Notes: generated by a model from the sequence alone, not told the origin. A DNA stretch of 64,000 bases from Mesosutterella faecium (GCF_022809315.2 NZ_JAKZJU020000001.1:1649001-1713000), one strand, 5' to 3'; shown: positions 16,577 through 25,722, counted from the stretch's first letter. Numbers and translations: made by a program.

Positions 16577-17953
16577 TTACATATTGAAGACGAGGTTAAC
16601 CGCAAAGATCACGACAAAGCCGATGCACAGCGGCAGGGCCGTGCGGCGGCAGATGCCCATCGGGCTCACGCCGGCGGCAGCGGCGGCGGCGATCACGCAG
16701 CCGGCCACAGGGCTCATGGAGCGGAAGACCGAGCTCGCGAGGTGCATCGGGACCACCATGGCCGGGAGGTTCCCGCCCAGGCTGTTGTGCACGTCGTTGG
16801 CAAGGGAGCCGAAGGAAGCGAAGGCGCCCACGCCGGAGCCGGTCAGGGCGGTCACCACGCCCACGATGCCGGTGAGCACGCCGGTCATGCCGGTCACGCC
16901 GAAGCCCGTCTGGTAGGCGAGGTTGATGATCGCCTGGATCGCGCCGGAAACGCGCAGCGAGGTGGCGAACACTTCAGCGCAGATCACGAGCGCCACGATG
17001 CCGCCGAACATCTGGCCCATCTTCTTGAACATGACCACGGCGTCCTTGAAGACGGCGTTCACATTGCGCAGGCGGATGAGTTCAATCACCATGACGCAGA
17101 GCCAGGTGAGGAACAGCGAGGTGATCACGTTCAGCTTGATCGTGGAGATGCCGAACTTGGAGAACACGAACAGCAGGATGATCGGCACGAACGGGAAGAT
17201 GGCGTACCAGCTCGGGCAGACGCGCTCGGCCTTGCCGGACTTGGAGTCGTCCATCAGGTTGTCGGTCGAATAGACATCGTCGTTCTTCTTGTCGAAGTAC
17301 TTCTCAACAAAGTAGAGCGAAATGGCGATCGCAATCACGGCCGGGACCGCGCAGATCAGCTGATATTCGACGTAGAAGGCGGTCGGGTCCATGCCGACCA
17401 GCTTCGCGGCGAGCTGCTGGGTGCCAAAGAGCGGACCGGCTGCGATGCCGCACGAACAGACCAGCGCCGAGGCTGCCGCTGCTCGGGATACGCCGATGCG
17501 GATCAAAATCGGATAGAAGCTCACGAGCAGCAGCATGGTGAGGCCTGCCGCGGACACGATCACGATGTTGATGATCTGCCCCAGAATGTAGGCCACGGCG
17601 AGCAGAATGTAGGGGCTGCTGATTTTCTTCAGCGGCTCGGCCACGAGCTTGACCAGCGCGTTGGAGGCGCCGATCTGCGACATGTAGCCGGCGAAGCCGC
17701 CGGAGACCATGATGATGAGGCCCACGCTCGTAAGCTGCTTCTTGGAGATCGCCTCCATCAGGGCGAAGGGGTCAAACCCGATGAAGCCGGTAGGCTTCGT
17801 GCCCTTCGGCAGGAACGAATCCACGCCGCAGAATATCGAAACGTAGATGATGACTAGGCCGGCAACGAGCAGCACCATCTGGGTCTGGTAGCGTTTAATC
17901 AGCATCCAGCCCGCGATGACTGTTACGATCGCCGCAACAAGTACTGGAATCAT
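16577..17953 (-). CDS. dcuC: DcuC-family C4-dicarboxylate transporter
   Basis: Inner-membrane carrier, 458 aa, with about 12 hydrophobic helices. SVGLIIMVSGGFAGYMSQIGASNALVK-type sequence (about 77-103), the re-entrant-like CGIAAGPLFGTQQL and the late TALTGSGVGAFASFG are typical of the DcuC group. DcuC carriers exchange or export succinate, fumarate and related acids under anaerobic conditions. AGGAG stands eight bases before ATG. It heads a two-gene unit with SGNH paralogue 3. The substrate here may differ from plain dicarboxylates, given its partners. Confidence 0.85.
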   Translation of the reverse strand: MIPVLVAAIVTVIAGWMLIKRYQTQMVLLVAGLVIIYVSIFCGVDSFLPKGTKPTGFIGFDPFALMEAISKKQLTSVGLIIMVSGGFAGYMSQIGASNALVKLVAEPLKKISSPYILLAVAYILGQIINIVIVSAAGLTMLLLVSFYPILIRIGVSRAAAASALVCSCGIAAGPLFGTQQLAAKLVGMDPTAFYVEYQLICAVPAVIAIAISLYFVEKYFDKKNDDVYSTDNLMDDSKSGKAERVCPSWYAIFPFVPIILLFVFSKFGISTIKLNVITSLFLTWLCVMVIELIRLRNVNAVFKDAVVMFKKMGQMFGGIVALVICAEVFATSLRVSGAIQAIINLAYQTGFGVTGMTGVLTGIVGVVTALTGSGVGAFASFGSLANDVHNSLGGNLPAMVVPMHLASSVFRSMSPVAGCVIAAAAAAGVSPMGICRRTALPLCIGFVVIFAVNLVFNM

Positions 17954-18734
17954 GAGGATTCTCCTTTAGACGCTTATAGACAACCGAAAAACCACTGATA
18001 AGCTGTATTTATTTTCTCCAATTGGCCCTCCCCGGAATAGATAATCAAACTGCATGTGTTATTCAAAGAACATATAACCTGTCGTTTTTCGAGCGAACAG
18101 GCTTCAGGCTTGGAAACGAAATTTTTTAATGCAATTAAACAGGCGATTAAGCAGGAAACACCCCTGCGCGCAGGAAGGGGCCGCTCGAGCCGTTGAACTG
18201 ATTTTGAGTATCCCCTCAAAGGCTCAGCCCCGACCCGGCCTCCGCCTTCCGGCTTAAGCACAAGGATAAGGACGCACGGGGGCGCAGACTAGGACTGTTT
18301 GGTCAAAATAATTTTGCAGATCAAGCAAAGCCCACCCCGGCGCAGCGCCGCGGCAGAGCGCCCTTTCAGCTGAAATCCGCACGACGAAGCAGCCGCCCGG
18401 GCAACGGCAGGAGGAGCGGGCCGGAAGCTCAGTCCGGCCGCTTTTTTCTCACGGCTCGCCCTTCGCCGCCCGGCATCCGTCTGTGTTTTTTATCCATTTT
18501 CCGATCCTCAAACCCTCAGTGCGCCGTTTTCCAAAGCCCCTGGGCTTACCCCCTGGACCCACCCCCGGCATTTCTCCAGTACAGTGCCCGGATTAATGTC
18601 CTATTTAACTGTTTTTAAAGTAAAAATAAAATGTTTTCAGCACCAGGGAGCCTGCAGACCGAGCCTCAGAAGCAGCGAAAAAAACAAAGGGCCGGCCCTG
18701 AAGGACCCCAGAGCTTCAACAACGGGAGACCAAA
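17954..18734. promoter_or_regulatory. 780-bp gap with divergent promoters, a dyad and an orphan terminator
   Basis: No credible gene is seen. The AT-rich part from about 17980 to 18140 should hold the dcuC promoter. TTGAG-N6-CTCAA, a perfect dyad, lies at 18204-18219. A plus-strand terminator is at 18418-18447 with no plus-strand gene before it. A second AT-rich stretch (18597-18635) probably holds the reductase promoter. Confidence 0.45.
18418..18447 (+). terminator. Orphan intrinsic terminator before the reductase operon
   Basis: GGGCCGGA pairs with TCCGGCCGC across AGCTCAG, followed by a T-run at 18441-18447. It points in the plus direction, but no coding region ends upstream of it. It may close a small RNA or act as an attenuator of the reductase operon. 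Confidence 0.6.
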
Positions 18735-21377
18735 ATGGAGACAAATGAAAAAACGGGAACCGCCCCGCGGTTCTCGCGGCGGCGCGTGCTTGCCGGAGGA
18801 GCCGCCGCGCTCGGAGCTTCGGCGATTTCCTGGAAAGTGATCGCCGGGCAGATCGAGGAGCTCAAGCAGCAGGGCTGGGAAGCGAGCCCCTGCGCCTGCA
18901 AGGTCTGCGGCGGAGGCTGCGGACTGCTGATCCTGAAAAAGAAAGGCGAAAAGCCCTCGCTTGCCACCGTGCGGGTGTTTCCCAATCCCGCGCATCCGCA
19001 GCGCGGCATGTGCGGCCGCGCGGCCCAGGCGGTCATGCTCTGGGCGAGCCCCCTCAGGCTCAAAAAGCCGCTCAAGCGCACGGGCGCGCGCGGAGAGGGC
19101 AAATTCAAGGAGGTGAGCTGGGAGGAAGCGCTCGACGGGATCGCCGCGGAACTGAAGAAAATCGTCGAGCGCTACGGCGACAACGCCGCAGTCTTCACCA
19201 GCCACTCGTTCTCCGGCGTGCAGAAATGGGCCTCCTGGTGCCTCGGAACCCCCAACCAGATCGGGCATCAGTCCACCTGCAACACGGCGAGCAACGCAGG
19301 CCGCATCCTCACCTTCGGAGCGAAGTTCGCCAATAAGAACAAGATCGACCCCGACTACGACAACGCCTCGGTCATCGTGCTGGTCGGCCGCTCGATCAAC
19401 TGCCCGATGGGCGTGGCCGGCCGCCTGGCCGAGGCGAGGGACCGCGGCGCGAAAATCATCTTCGTGAACCCCTGGCAGCCCGACGCCGCGCTGGGACTCG
19501 GCGAGTGGGTGCCCGTCACCCCGGGGACCGACGGCGCTTTCCTTCTTTCGCTGATCCAGGTCATGATCCGCGAAAAGCTCTATGACGAGCCTTTCCTCGC
19601 CCGCCAGACCAACGCCGCCTATCTCGTTGCCTCCGACGACGGGCGGCCTCTCACGCGCGCAGAGCTCGAGGGCACGGAGTCGGACGCCGACAAGGCGCTT
19701 TTCGCCGTGAGGCTTAAAACCGGAGGCATCGCCTTCCAGGGGCTTCGGAAGGAGACCGTCCGGGACGAAAAGACCGGAGGGACGAAAGAAGTCCTCTCCT
19801 TTGTGGAAAACCCGGCCCAGGCCCCGGAAATCGACTGGAGCGGTGAAGTGAAGACCCGCTCGGGCGCCCTCCTCTCCTGCAGGACCGCCTTCGCGGCCTT
19901 CCGCGAGCTCGCCGCGAAGTTCGAGCCCGCCCAGGCCGCGGGGATCTGCGGCGTGCCCGAAAAGACGATCGTGTCGCTCGCGAGGCTTCTGTGCAGGGCC
20001 CGCGGCGTGGTCGAAGACGGCTGGTACTCGTCCCGCAACGGCAACGATGTTGAGCTGAGCCAGCTGCTTTGCGTGATCAACGCCTTCATCGGAAACGTGG
20101 ACCAGAAAGGGGGGCTGTGCGTGATGGAGGGCGCGGGCCTTTCCTCGGCCTCCGTGAAATTCGACTCCAAAACAAAGACCTGCACTGCCCCGGGCGGCGA
20201 GACCTGGCAGATCGCCAACCCGCTGCGGGCCGACCGCGCGCTCTACCCGGACGCGCCGGGCGCCTTCTTCGCGCTCGAAAAAGCGCTCTTCGAGCAGAAG
20301 CCCTACCCCGTGAAGGCCCTCTTTGTGACCGGGACGAACCTCCTGCAGCGCGAAGCCGGCACGGAGCGCATGAGGAAAATGCTCGCAGCGTTCGAACTCG
20401 TCGTCGTCCAGGACGTCATGCCGCAGGAAACCTGCGACTTCGCCGACTATGTCCTGCCCTCCACCTTCTTCCTTGAGCAGGGCGGCGTCTCCGGGATCGA
20501 ATTCACGCGGGAAATGGCAGGCGCCATCCAGAAAAGCGCCCCGGGACTGCCCGTGCCCGAGGGGTGCGAGGCCCGCGACGATCTCTTCGCCCTCATGGAG
20601 ATCGTCCGCCGCGCCTTCCCTGAGCGCGCGGCGCGTCTGGGCTACACCCGGGAGTGCCGCACGAACGCGCAGTTCCGCGAGTGGAAGAAGACGCTTTCAG
20701 CCGGCAAGGGCTACGGTGCTTTCATGAAGGAGCTCGAAGCCGCCGATCCGGAAAAGGCGGCGGCCGTGAAGGCGGGCCTCGACAAGGACGGCTGGGCCTT
20801 GACGCGCCCGAAGGCCTTCGGCGCCTACCCGTTCAAAAAGCCTTTCGACACCCCGACTGGAAAAATGGAGATCTACAGCTTCTGGACCTTCCTCAAGCCC
20901 GCGAGGAAGGCGCTCCCCGCGCTGCCCGTCTGGGAGCCCGTCAAGGCCTACAGGCTCCCCCGTGGGAAAGACGAGTTCTACACGGTCTCAGGCAAGAATC
21001 TGCAGGGGAACTCGGGGCTTGCCATGTTCGGCCCCGCCTCGCGCGCCTGGTCCGAGCGCCGGGCTGTGATGAATCCGGAGGACGCGGCGAACCTTGGCAT
21101 CGGCGAAAACGACCTGCTGGAAATCCAGGCCCTGGATACCGGCTTCAAGGAGAAAAGCCGGGTGCACCTCTCGCGCAGGATCCGCCGCCGCTGCCTGTAC
21201 ATGGCGGGCTTTTCCGGCGGAACCCGCTCGAAGCTGCTCCGGGCCCTTTCGCCCGAAGACGCCGGGTGGATGGAGGAAGGCGTCAACCCCAACTGGTTTG
21301 CTTCGGGCTGGGCAAGCCCGGTCTTCGGGGCTCTGGCCAACAACGGCTCGGTTTCAGTCAGGAAAATCTCAGGCTAA
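18735..21377 (+). CDS. TAT-exported molybdopterin oxidoreductase, catalytic subunit
   Basis: Complex-iron-sulfur molybdoenzyme (DMSO reductase superfamily), 880 aa, periplasmic. The twin-arginine signal is SRRRVLAGG at 14-22. The [4Fe-4S] site is C55-C58-C62 with C93. The Mo ligand is probably C182 in GHQSTCNTASN, as in the polysulfide/thiosulfate/tetrathionate group rather than Ser-type DMSO reductases. The C-terminal molybdopterin-binding domain is intact (SGKNLQGNSGLAMFGP). The subunit order with an Fe-S protein and an NrfD-type anchor is that of TtrABC/PsrABC/PhsABC. Length lies between PhsA and TtrA. GGGAG stands seven bases before ATG. A sulfur compound is the favoured acceptor; arsenate or selenate remain possible. 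Confidence 0.85.
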   Translation: METNEKTGTAPRFSRRRVLAGGAAALGASAISWKVIAGQIEELKQQGWEASPCACKVCGGGCGLLILKKKGEKPSLATVRVFPNPAHPQRGMCGRAAQAVMLWASPLRLKKPLKRTGARGEGKFKEVSWEEALDGIAAELKKIVERYGDNAAVFTSHSFSGVQKWASWCLGTPNQIGHQSTCNTASNAGRILTFGAKFANKNKIDPDYDNASVIVLVGRSINCPMGVAGRLAEARDRGAKIIFVNPWQPDAALGLGEWVPVTPGTDGAFLLSLIQVMIREKLYDEPFLARQTNAAYLVASDDGRPLTRAELEGTESDADKALFAVRLKTGGIAFQGLRKETVRDEKTGGTKEVLSFVENPAQAPEIDWSGEVKTRSGALLSCRTAFAAFRELAAKFEPAQAAGICGVPEKTIVSLARLLCRARGVVEDGWYSSRNGNDVELSQLLCVINAFIGNVDQKGGLCVMEGAGLSSASVKFDSKTKTCTAPGGETWQIANPLRADRALYPDAPGAFFALEKALFEQKPYPVKALFVTGTNLLQREAGTERMRKMLAAFELVVVQDVMPQETCDFADYVLPSTFFLEQGGVSGIEFTREMAGAIQKSAPGLPVPEGCEARDDLFALMEIVRRAFPERAARLGYTRECRTNAQFREWKKTLSAGKGYGAFMKELEAADPEKAAAVKAGLDKDGWALTRPKAFGAYPFKKPFDTPTGKMEIYSFWTFLKPARKALPALPVWEPVKAYRLPRGKDEFYTVSGKNLQGNSGLAMFGPASRAWSERRAVMNPEDAANLGIGENDLLEIQALDTGFKEKSRVHLSRRIRRRCLYMAGFSGGTRSKLLRALSPEDAGWMEEGVNPNWFASGWASPVFGALANNGSVSVRKISG

Positions 21378-21389
21378 GGAGTGCGGGCA

Positions 21390-21983
21390 ATGACTCAGCA
21401 GAAACACAAGAAACAGTATGCGCATCTCTTCAACGCGACGCGCTGCATCGGCTGCACAGCCTGCATGAGCGCCTGCGCGAACACGAACTACGCGGACGTG
21501 CTCGCGCTCGGGCGGGCGATCCCCGGCAGGATTATGCCGGAAAACATCAACCGCGTCGTCCTGGACGGCAGCCGCCGTCCCTTCCAGGTGATGAGCCAGT
21601 GCCAGCAGTGCGCCGACGCCCCCTGCATCAGGGCCTGCCCGTTCGGGGCCAACTACCGCGACCCCGAAACGGGGCTCGTGGAGATTGACCCGAAGCGCTG
21701 CATCGGCTGCAACTACTGCATCGCGGCCTGCCCCTACGACGCGCGCTGGAGCAATCCGGTCACGGGACTGCCCAGCAAGTGCATGGGCGAAGGCTGCAGG
21801 CGGCTCGTGGCCGAGGGGAAGGACCCGGCCTGCGTCTCGGCCTGCCCGACGCACGCGCGCATTTTCGGGGACATCAGCGACCCGGAGAGCGAAATCAGCG
21901 AGGAGCTGCGGACCGGCCGCATCGCAAAGCTTCTTGAGCACAAGGGAACGAAACCCAATTACTTTGTAGAGGTGTCGAAATGA
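21390..21983 (+). CDS. Four-cluster ferredoxin subunit of the molybdenum reductase
   Basis: Electron-transfer subunit, 197 aa, no export signal (carried out with the TAT partner or through the complex). Four cysteine clusters are visible: CIGCTACMSAC near 20, CQQCADAPCIRAC near 72, CIGCNYCIAAC near 106, and the last formed by CMGEGC with CVSAC near 135-155. This is the PsrB/TtrB/DmsB pattern. The ATG at 21390 has AAGGAG nine bases upstream; a GTG at 21381 is less likely. The next gene starts inside its stop codon (ATGA). Confidence 0.9.
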   Translation: MTQQKHKKQYAHLFNATRCIGCTACMSACANTNYADVLALGRAIPGRIMPENINRVVLDGSRRPFQVMSQCQQCADAPCIRACPFGANYRDPETGLVEIDPKRCIGCNYCIAACPYDARWSNPVTGLPSKCMGEGCRRLVAEGKDPACVSACPTHARIFGDISDPESEISEELRTGRIAKLLEHKGTKPNYFVEVSK

Positions 21984-22864
21984 CAGACGCGGGCTTTCTT
22001 GCACTCACTCCGCAGCTTGCGGCTGCGCACTGGGGATGGACGATCGCCTTCTTCCTGTGGTTCATCGGCCTGTCGGGCATGCTGATGGCGCTTTTTTACT
22101 TCGTGCGCGACCGGCGCTTCGTCCTGATCGCCTTCGCCTCTTCGGTCCTCGGCTGCCTTTTTGTGCTCTCGCACCTCGGGCGTCTCACGAACCTGCCCTT
22201 TGCGGTGTTCCACGCGCTTGCGGACCTCAGCCTTAACTTCGGCTCCTGGATGCTGATCGGGATCTGCCTGCTCGCGCTGCAGGCCCTGCTCACCTTCCTC
22301 GCCTGCCTCGTGCTCTACGGCCGGTTCAAAAAGGAGCTCGCACCCGCGCTGACGAAAGGACGGGCCGCGCCGCTTGCGCTCGCGGCCGTGGGAGTCGCGG
22401 TTACCGTGTACTCGGGCTTCCTTCTCACCCAGGCCTCCGGCATTGCCTTCTGGCACACGGCGCTCATCCCCGTGCTCTGGGTGCTCTCGGGGCTCGCCTG
22501 CGCGCTCGCGGTGTGGGAATTCCTGGGCAGCCGCGACAAGGCCGCCCTTCCCCGCACCGCCCGGACCGCCGGGATCGTGATCGAAGCGGCGGAGCTCTTC
22601 GCCCTTTTCGCTCTGCTGCACGTCGCCCTCCAGTACTCGAGCGAGGGCGCCCGGGCCGGAGCGGAGAACCTGATCCGCGGCGAGTGGTCGCTGATGTTCT
22701 GGGCGGGAGCGGTCGCCGCGGGCATCGTGCTGCCGCTGCTGCTCAGGCTCTTCGGGGAGAAAATGAAGGCCGCGGCGCTGCTTTGCGCGGCGCTCGCCCT
22801 GGCCGGAGCGCTTTTCGTGCGCGCCTCCATCCTGTTCTCAGGCTATTTTGACCCGCTCGTCTGA
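21980..22864 (+). CDS. NrfD/PsrC-family membrane anchor of the reductase
   Basis: Quinol-oxidising membrane subunit, 294 aa, eight hydrophobic helices. WGWTIAFFLWFIGLSGML at 20-37, FGSWMLIGI near 92 and YSGFLLTQASGIAFWHTALI near 140-159 are standard NrfD/PsrC family landmarks. It should pass electrons from quinol to the Fe-S subunit without haem. Overlaps the preceding stop by four bases, so translation is coupled. The three genes are complete; no accessory chaperone is adjacent. Confidence 0.87.
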   Translation: MTDAGFLALTPQLAAAHWGWTIAFFLWFIGLSGMLMALFYFVRDRRFVLIAFASSVLGCLFVLSHLGRLTNLPFAVFHALADLSLNFGSWMLIGICLLALQALLTFLACLVLYGRFKKELAPALTKGRAAPLALAAVGVAVTVYSGFLLTQASGIAFWHTALIPVLWVLSGLACALAVWEFLGSRDKAALPRTARTAGIVIEAAELFALFALLHVALQYSSEGARAGAENLIRGEWSLMFWAGAVAAGIVLPLLLRLFGEKMKAAALLCAALALAGALFVRASILFSGYFDPLV

Positions 22865-22889
22865 GCGATGAGGCCCCCTGAAGCTTTAC

Positions 22890-22918
22890 GCGCCGCAGGT
22901 CCTTCCTGCGGCGCTTTT
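22890..22918 (+). terminator. Intrinsic terminator of the reductase operon
   Basis: GCGCCGCAGG pairs perfectly with CCTGCGGCGC around a five-base loop, followed by TTTT. It ends the three-gene operon 26 bases after the last stop. Confidence 0.9.
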
Positions 22919-22957
22919 CCTTTCCAGCTCTTCCCCGGGAGCCTGAAAAGAGCTTGC

Positions 22958-23959
22958 TTAGAAGAGCCGGAAGATCTCGTCGATGCGCTTCAGGTCCGGC
23001 CCGAACCTGTTCAGAGCGAGCTGCAGGAGAATGCGGGCCTTCTGGGGCGAAAAATCCCGCGAGGGAATGATCCCGGCCTTCTGCCAGCGCTCCATCCCCT
23101 CTATCACGCAGCCCGAGCCCGTGCGGCTCGCGCGCACGACCACCATGCCTTTGGCAATCACCCGCAGCAGCTCCGCCTCCATCGCCTTCGAGATCGTGCC
23201 GTGCCCGCAGCCCGCGTGCACAAGGCCCTGATAGCCCGCCTGCAGCGCGGCCTGGGGGATGAAGAGATCGTCCTCGGCATGCGCGTAGATCACGGCCACA
23301 CGGGGCAGAGCTCGCCCATCGATAAAGTCCCCGCAGGAAAAGAGGCTCCCGGTGGTGTGGGGCCTTGTGCTTTCCATGGCGTAGGAAACCGTTTCACCGA
23401 GCACGAACCCGAGCGGCCCCGCGCTGCGGCTCTGGAAGGTCTCAACCGCCGTGGGATGGGCCTTCGTCACATCGCGGGCCCCGTGGATCGAGCCGTTTAA
23501 AACCACCAGCACGCCCCGCCCGGCGGAGAGCGGGCAGGAGGCCACGCGGATGGCGTTGAGAAGGTTGAGGGGGCCGTCCGCGGACAAAGCCGTGGCAGGC
23601 CGCATGGCGCCGGTGAGCACCACGGGCTTGTCGGTCTTCAGCACGAGATTCAGGAAGAAAGCGGTCTCCTCCATCGTGTCGGTGCCGTGGGTGATGACAA
23701 CGCCGGTGAGATCCGGCCGGCTGCAGGCCTGCTCGATGCGGCGGGCGAGGTCGATCCACACCCCGGAGGTGATGCTGCTGGAAGAAACCGAGCACAGGGT
23801 GAGGAGCTCGATGTCAGCCACCTGGTCTATACCGGGAATGGATCCGAGAACATCCTCCACACCGAGCCCCTGGATGCTGTAGCCGGTGAGCTGCATCGGG
23901 CTCGAGCCCGAACTGACGATGGTGCCGCCTGTAGCAATGATGAGAATTTTAGGTTTCAT
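22958..23959 (-). CDS. L-asparaginase
   Basis: Asparaginase/glutaminase family hydrolase, 333 aa. The two active-site threonine segments are IIATGGTI (nucleophile T13) and VITHGTDTMEETAFFL (T93-D94), with the lysine in DVTKAHPT. There is no signal peptide, so the enzyme is probably cytosolic despite type-II-like sequence. It converts asparagine to aspartate and ammonia, feeding fumarate respiration and nitrogen supply. It is divergent from the amidohydrolase gene and convergent with the reductase operon. Confidence 0.9.
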   Translation of the reverse strand: MKPKILIIATGGTIVSSGSSPMQLTGYSIQGLGVEDVLGSIPGIDQVADIELLTLCSVSSSSITSGVWIDLARRIEQACSRPDLTGVVITHGTDTMEETAFFLNLVLKTDKPVVLTGAMRPATALSADGPLNLLNAIRVASCPLSAGRGVLVVLNGSIHGARDVTKAHPTAVETFQSRSAGPLGFVLGETVSYAMESTRPHTTGSLFSCGDFIDGRALPRVAVIYAHAEDDLFIPQAALQAGYQGLVHAGCGHGTISKAMEAELLRVIAKGMVVVRASRTGSGCVIEGMERWQKAGIIPSRDFSPQKARILLQLALNRFGPDLKRIDEIFRLF

Positions 23960-24198
23960 GATTTTTTCATTCTGGTTGATGGGCCGAGGGTGCCCGTTCT
24001 CATTTTTGCAGAAATCGGGGACTGCGGCGGCCGCTTTCTGCGCACGGTGCCGTCTCCTCCGGGACCCGCCCGCGGAACGCGGCGGAGCAGCGCTCCAAAT
24101 GGCCTACAATGGTGCACGGAAAATCCCGGGGAGAAGCCGATGGGCAGAGCTTCCCGGGACAGCCATCCTTCAGAAATTTTTTTCAAGGGGGACTATCA

Positions 24199-25605
24199 AT
24201 GTTTGATCTGCTTCTCAAGGGAGCCCGGGTCGTCGACCCGGTCAATCATGTGGACCGCGTGACCGACGTCGCCGTCGAAGGCGGGAAGATCGCCGGCGTA
24301 GGCGACAACCTGGGGCCGGCGCGCAGCACCAAAGACCTCACCGGCCTCGTTCTGATGCCCGGCGTGATCGACCCGCACCTTCACCTGGGCCCTGAATTCG
24401 GGTCGCACTACGGCCAGAGAATGACGGCGCTTTCCGGCGTCACCACGTGCCTCGACATGGCCGGACCCGTGAAGGAGATCATTGCCGACAGCCATGAGTA
24501 CGGCTGCGGCATCAACGTGGCCATGCTCGAGGGCTTCTCGCCCAAGGCGCAGTTCGGCACAGAGTCTCCCACGGGCGAGCAGCTCGACCACTGGATCGAG
24601 AGCTGCCTCGAGGCCGGGGCGCTCGGCGTGAAGGTGATGGGCGGGCACTGGCCGGTCGCTCTTGAAACCGAGGTCGAAGTCATCCGCCGAGCGCCTAAGC
24701 ACGGCGCCTACGCCGCCTGGCACGCCGGTTCCTCCACGGCCGGCTCCAACATCAAGGGCATGATGGAGGTGGTCGCCTCCATCGGGGAGCTGCCGCTGCA
24801 CCTCGCCCACATCAACGCGTACTGCCGCGGCCGGGTGCGCCCGGTGATCGACGAGGTCACCGAAGCGCTCACGCTGCTCAAGGGCGCGCCGAACATCTGG
24901 AGCGAGGCCTATGTGAGCCCGATGAACGGCACGGTGCTCGCCTGCGACCCGAAGGACGGCCACTGCACGGACCACGTCACCTGCAACTGCCTGCGCGGCT
25001 TCGGCTTTTCCGAGGACGCGGCCGGCATGGAAGCCGCGATCAAGGCGGGCCGCCTCTTCGTCATTTACGACGACGGGCAGACCTCGACCCTGATCGGGGG
25101 CGACGAGGCGCTCAAATACTGGAAGGCGAAGAACACGCAGACCGCGGGCTCCTTCCCGGTGAACCCCGCGGTGTCGCGCTTCCTCATCGCGCAGGCCAAG
25201 CGCGACGACGGCTCCTTCGTGGTTGATTCGATTTCGACCGACGGAGGCTGCATCCCGCGCAACGTCATCATCGACACGGGGCTCTCGCTCGTGCGCTTCG
25301 GCGCGCTCACGCTGCCGGAGTTCGTGGTGAAGGCCTCGGTGAACGCGGCGCGCCACCTGCGCCTCGTGAACAAGGGACACCTCTCCGAGGGGGCCGACGC
25401 CGACATCACCGTCTTCAACCTCGAAGAGCAGAAGGCGGTCATGACCTGGGTGGCGGGCCGCCAGGTGCTCGACCACGGCAAACTCCTGCAGAAAGGCACG
25501 AACTTCATCTGCCATCCGAAGGGCAAGGCCGCGATCGAGGCCGCGGGCTTCACCTGCACCACGGTGACGCGCGACACTCCGGATCCGAAGCGCTTCGTCA
25601 TCTGA
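24199..25605 (+). CDS. Dihydroorotase/hydantoinase-like cyclic amidohydrolase
   Basis: Metal-dependent amidohydrolase, 468 aa. The small beta-domain (LLLKGARVVDPVNHVDRVTD) is followed by the metal motif GVIDPHLHLGPEF near 52-64. LGVKVMGGHW near 140 may supply the bridging lysine, then AWHAGSS, LAHINAYCRG and the catalytic-type Asp in ISTDGG. The C-terminal KGHLSEGADADITVFN strand closes the barrel. The ATG at 24199 follows AGGGGGA. No pyr genes surround it, so biosynthetic dihydroorotase is doubtful; a catabolic cyclic amide or D-aminoacylase-like substrate is more likely. Unusual Cys-rich stretch around 275 (GHCTDHVTCNC). Confidence 0.75.
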   Translation: MFDLLLKGARVVDPVNHVDRVTDVAVEGGKIAGVGDNLGPARSTKDLTGLVLMPGVIDPHLHLGPEFGSHYGQRMTALSGVTTCLDMAGPVKEIIADSHEYGCGINVAMLEGFSPKAQFGTESPTGEQLDHWIESCLEAGALGVKVMGGHWPVALETEVEVIRRAPKHGAYAAWHAGSSTAGSNIKGMMEVVASIGELPLHLAHINAYCRGRVRPVIDEVTEALTLLKGAPNIWSEAYVSPMNGTVLACDPKDGHCTDHVTCNCLRGFGFSEDAAGMEAAIKAGRLFVIYDDGQTSTLIGGDEALKYWKAKNTQTAGSFPVNPAVSRFLIAQAKRDDGSFVVDSISTDGGCIPRNVIIDTGLSLVRFGALTLPEFVVKASVNAARHLRLVNKGHLSEGADADITVFNLEEQKAVMTWVAGRQVLDHGKLLQKGTNFICHPKGKAAIEAAGFTCTTVTRDTPDPKRFVI

Positions 25606-25684
25606 GAAAAGAGCGCGGCACGCCTTTTGCGGCCGAGCTCTTCTGAAAAAGGGCCAGGCTGAAAAAACGGGGCGGCCGCGCGGG

Positions 25685-25722
25685 GGCCGGCAGAGGGCAG
25701 TTCCGCCTCCGCCGGCCTTTTT
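25685..25722 (+). terminator. Intrinsic terminator after the amidohydrolase gene
   Basis: GGCCGGC (25685-25691) pairs with GCCGGCC (25711-25717), followed by five Ts. Confidence 0.75.

Noticed and set aside
16742..17857. 371-codon open frame antisense to dcuC
   Set aside because: Composition of a complement of hydrophobic codons (Asp/His/Glu/Arg-rich), no motif.
17974..18261. 95-codon minus-strand frame in the dcuC-reductase gap
   Set aside because: No ribosome site, atypical codon use, and covers the likely promoter region.
18240..18450. Molybdenum-cofactor riboswitch before the Mo reductase
   Set aside because: The terminator is real but I could not find the conserved core of the Moco motif.
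24196..25515. 439-codon open frame antisense to the amidohydrolase
   Set aside because: His/Arg/Val/Glu-rich shadow; no ribosome site or family motif.
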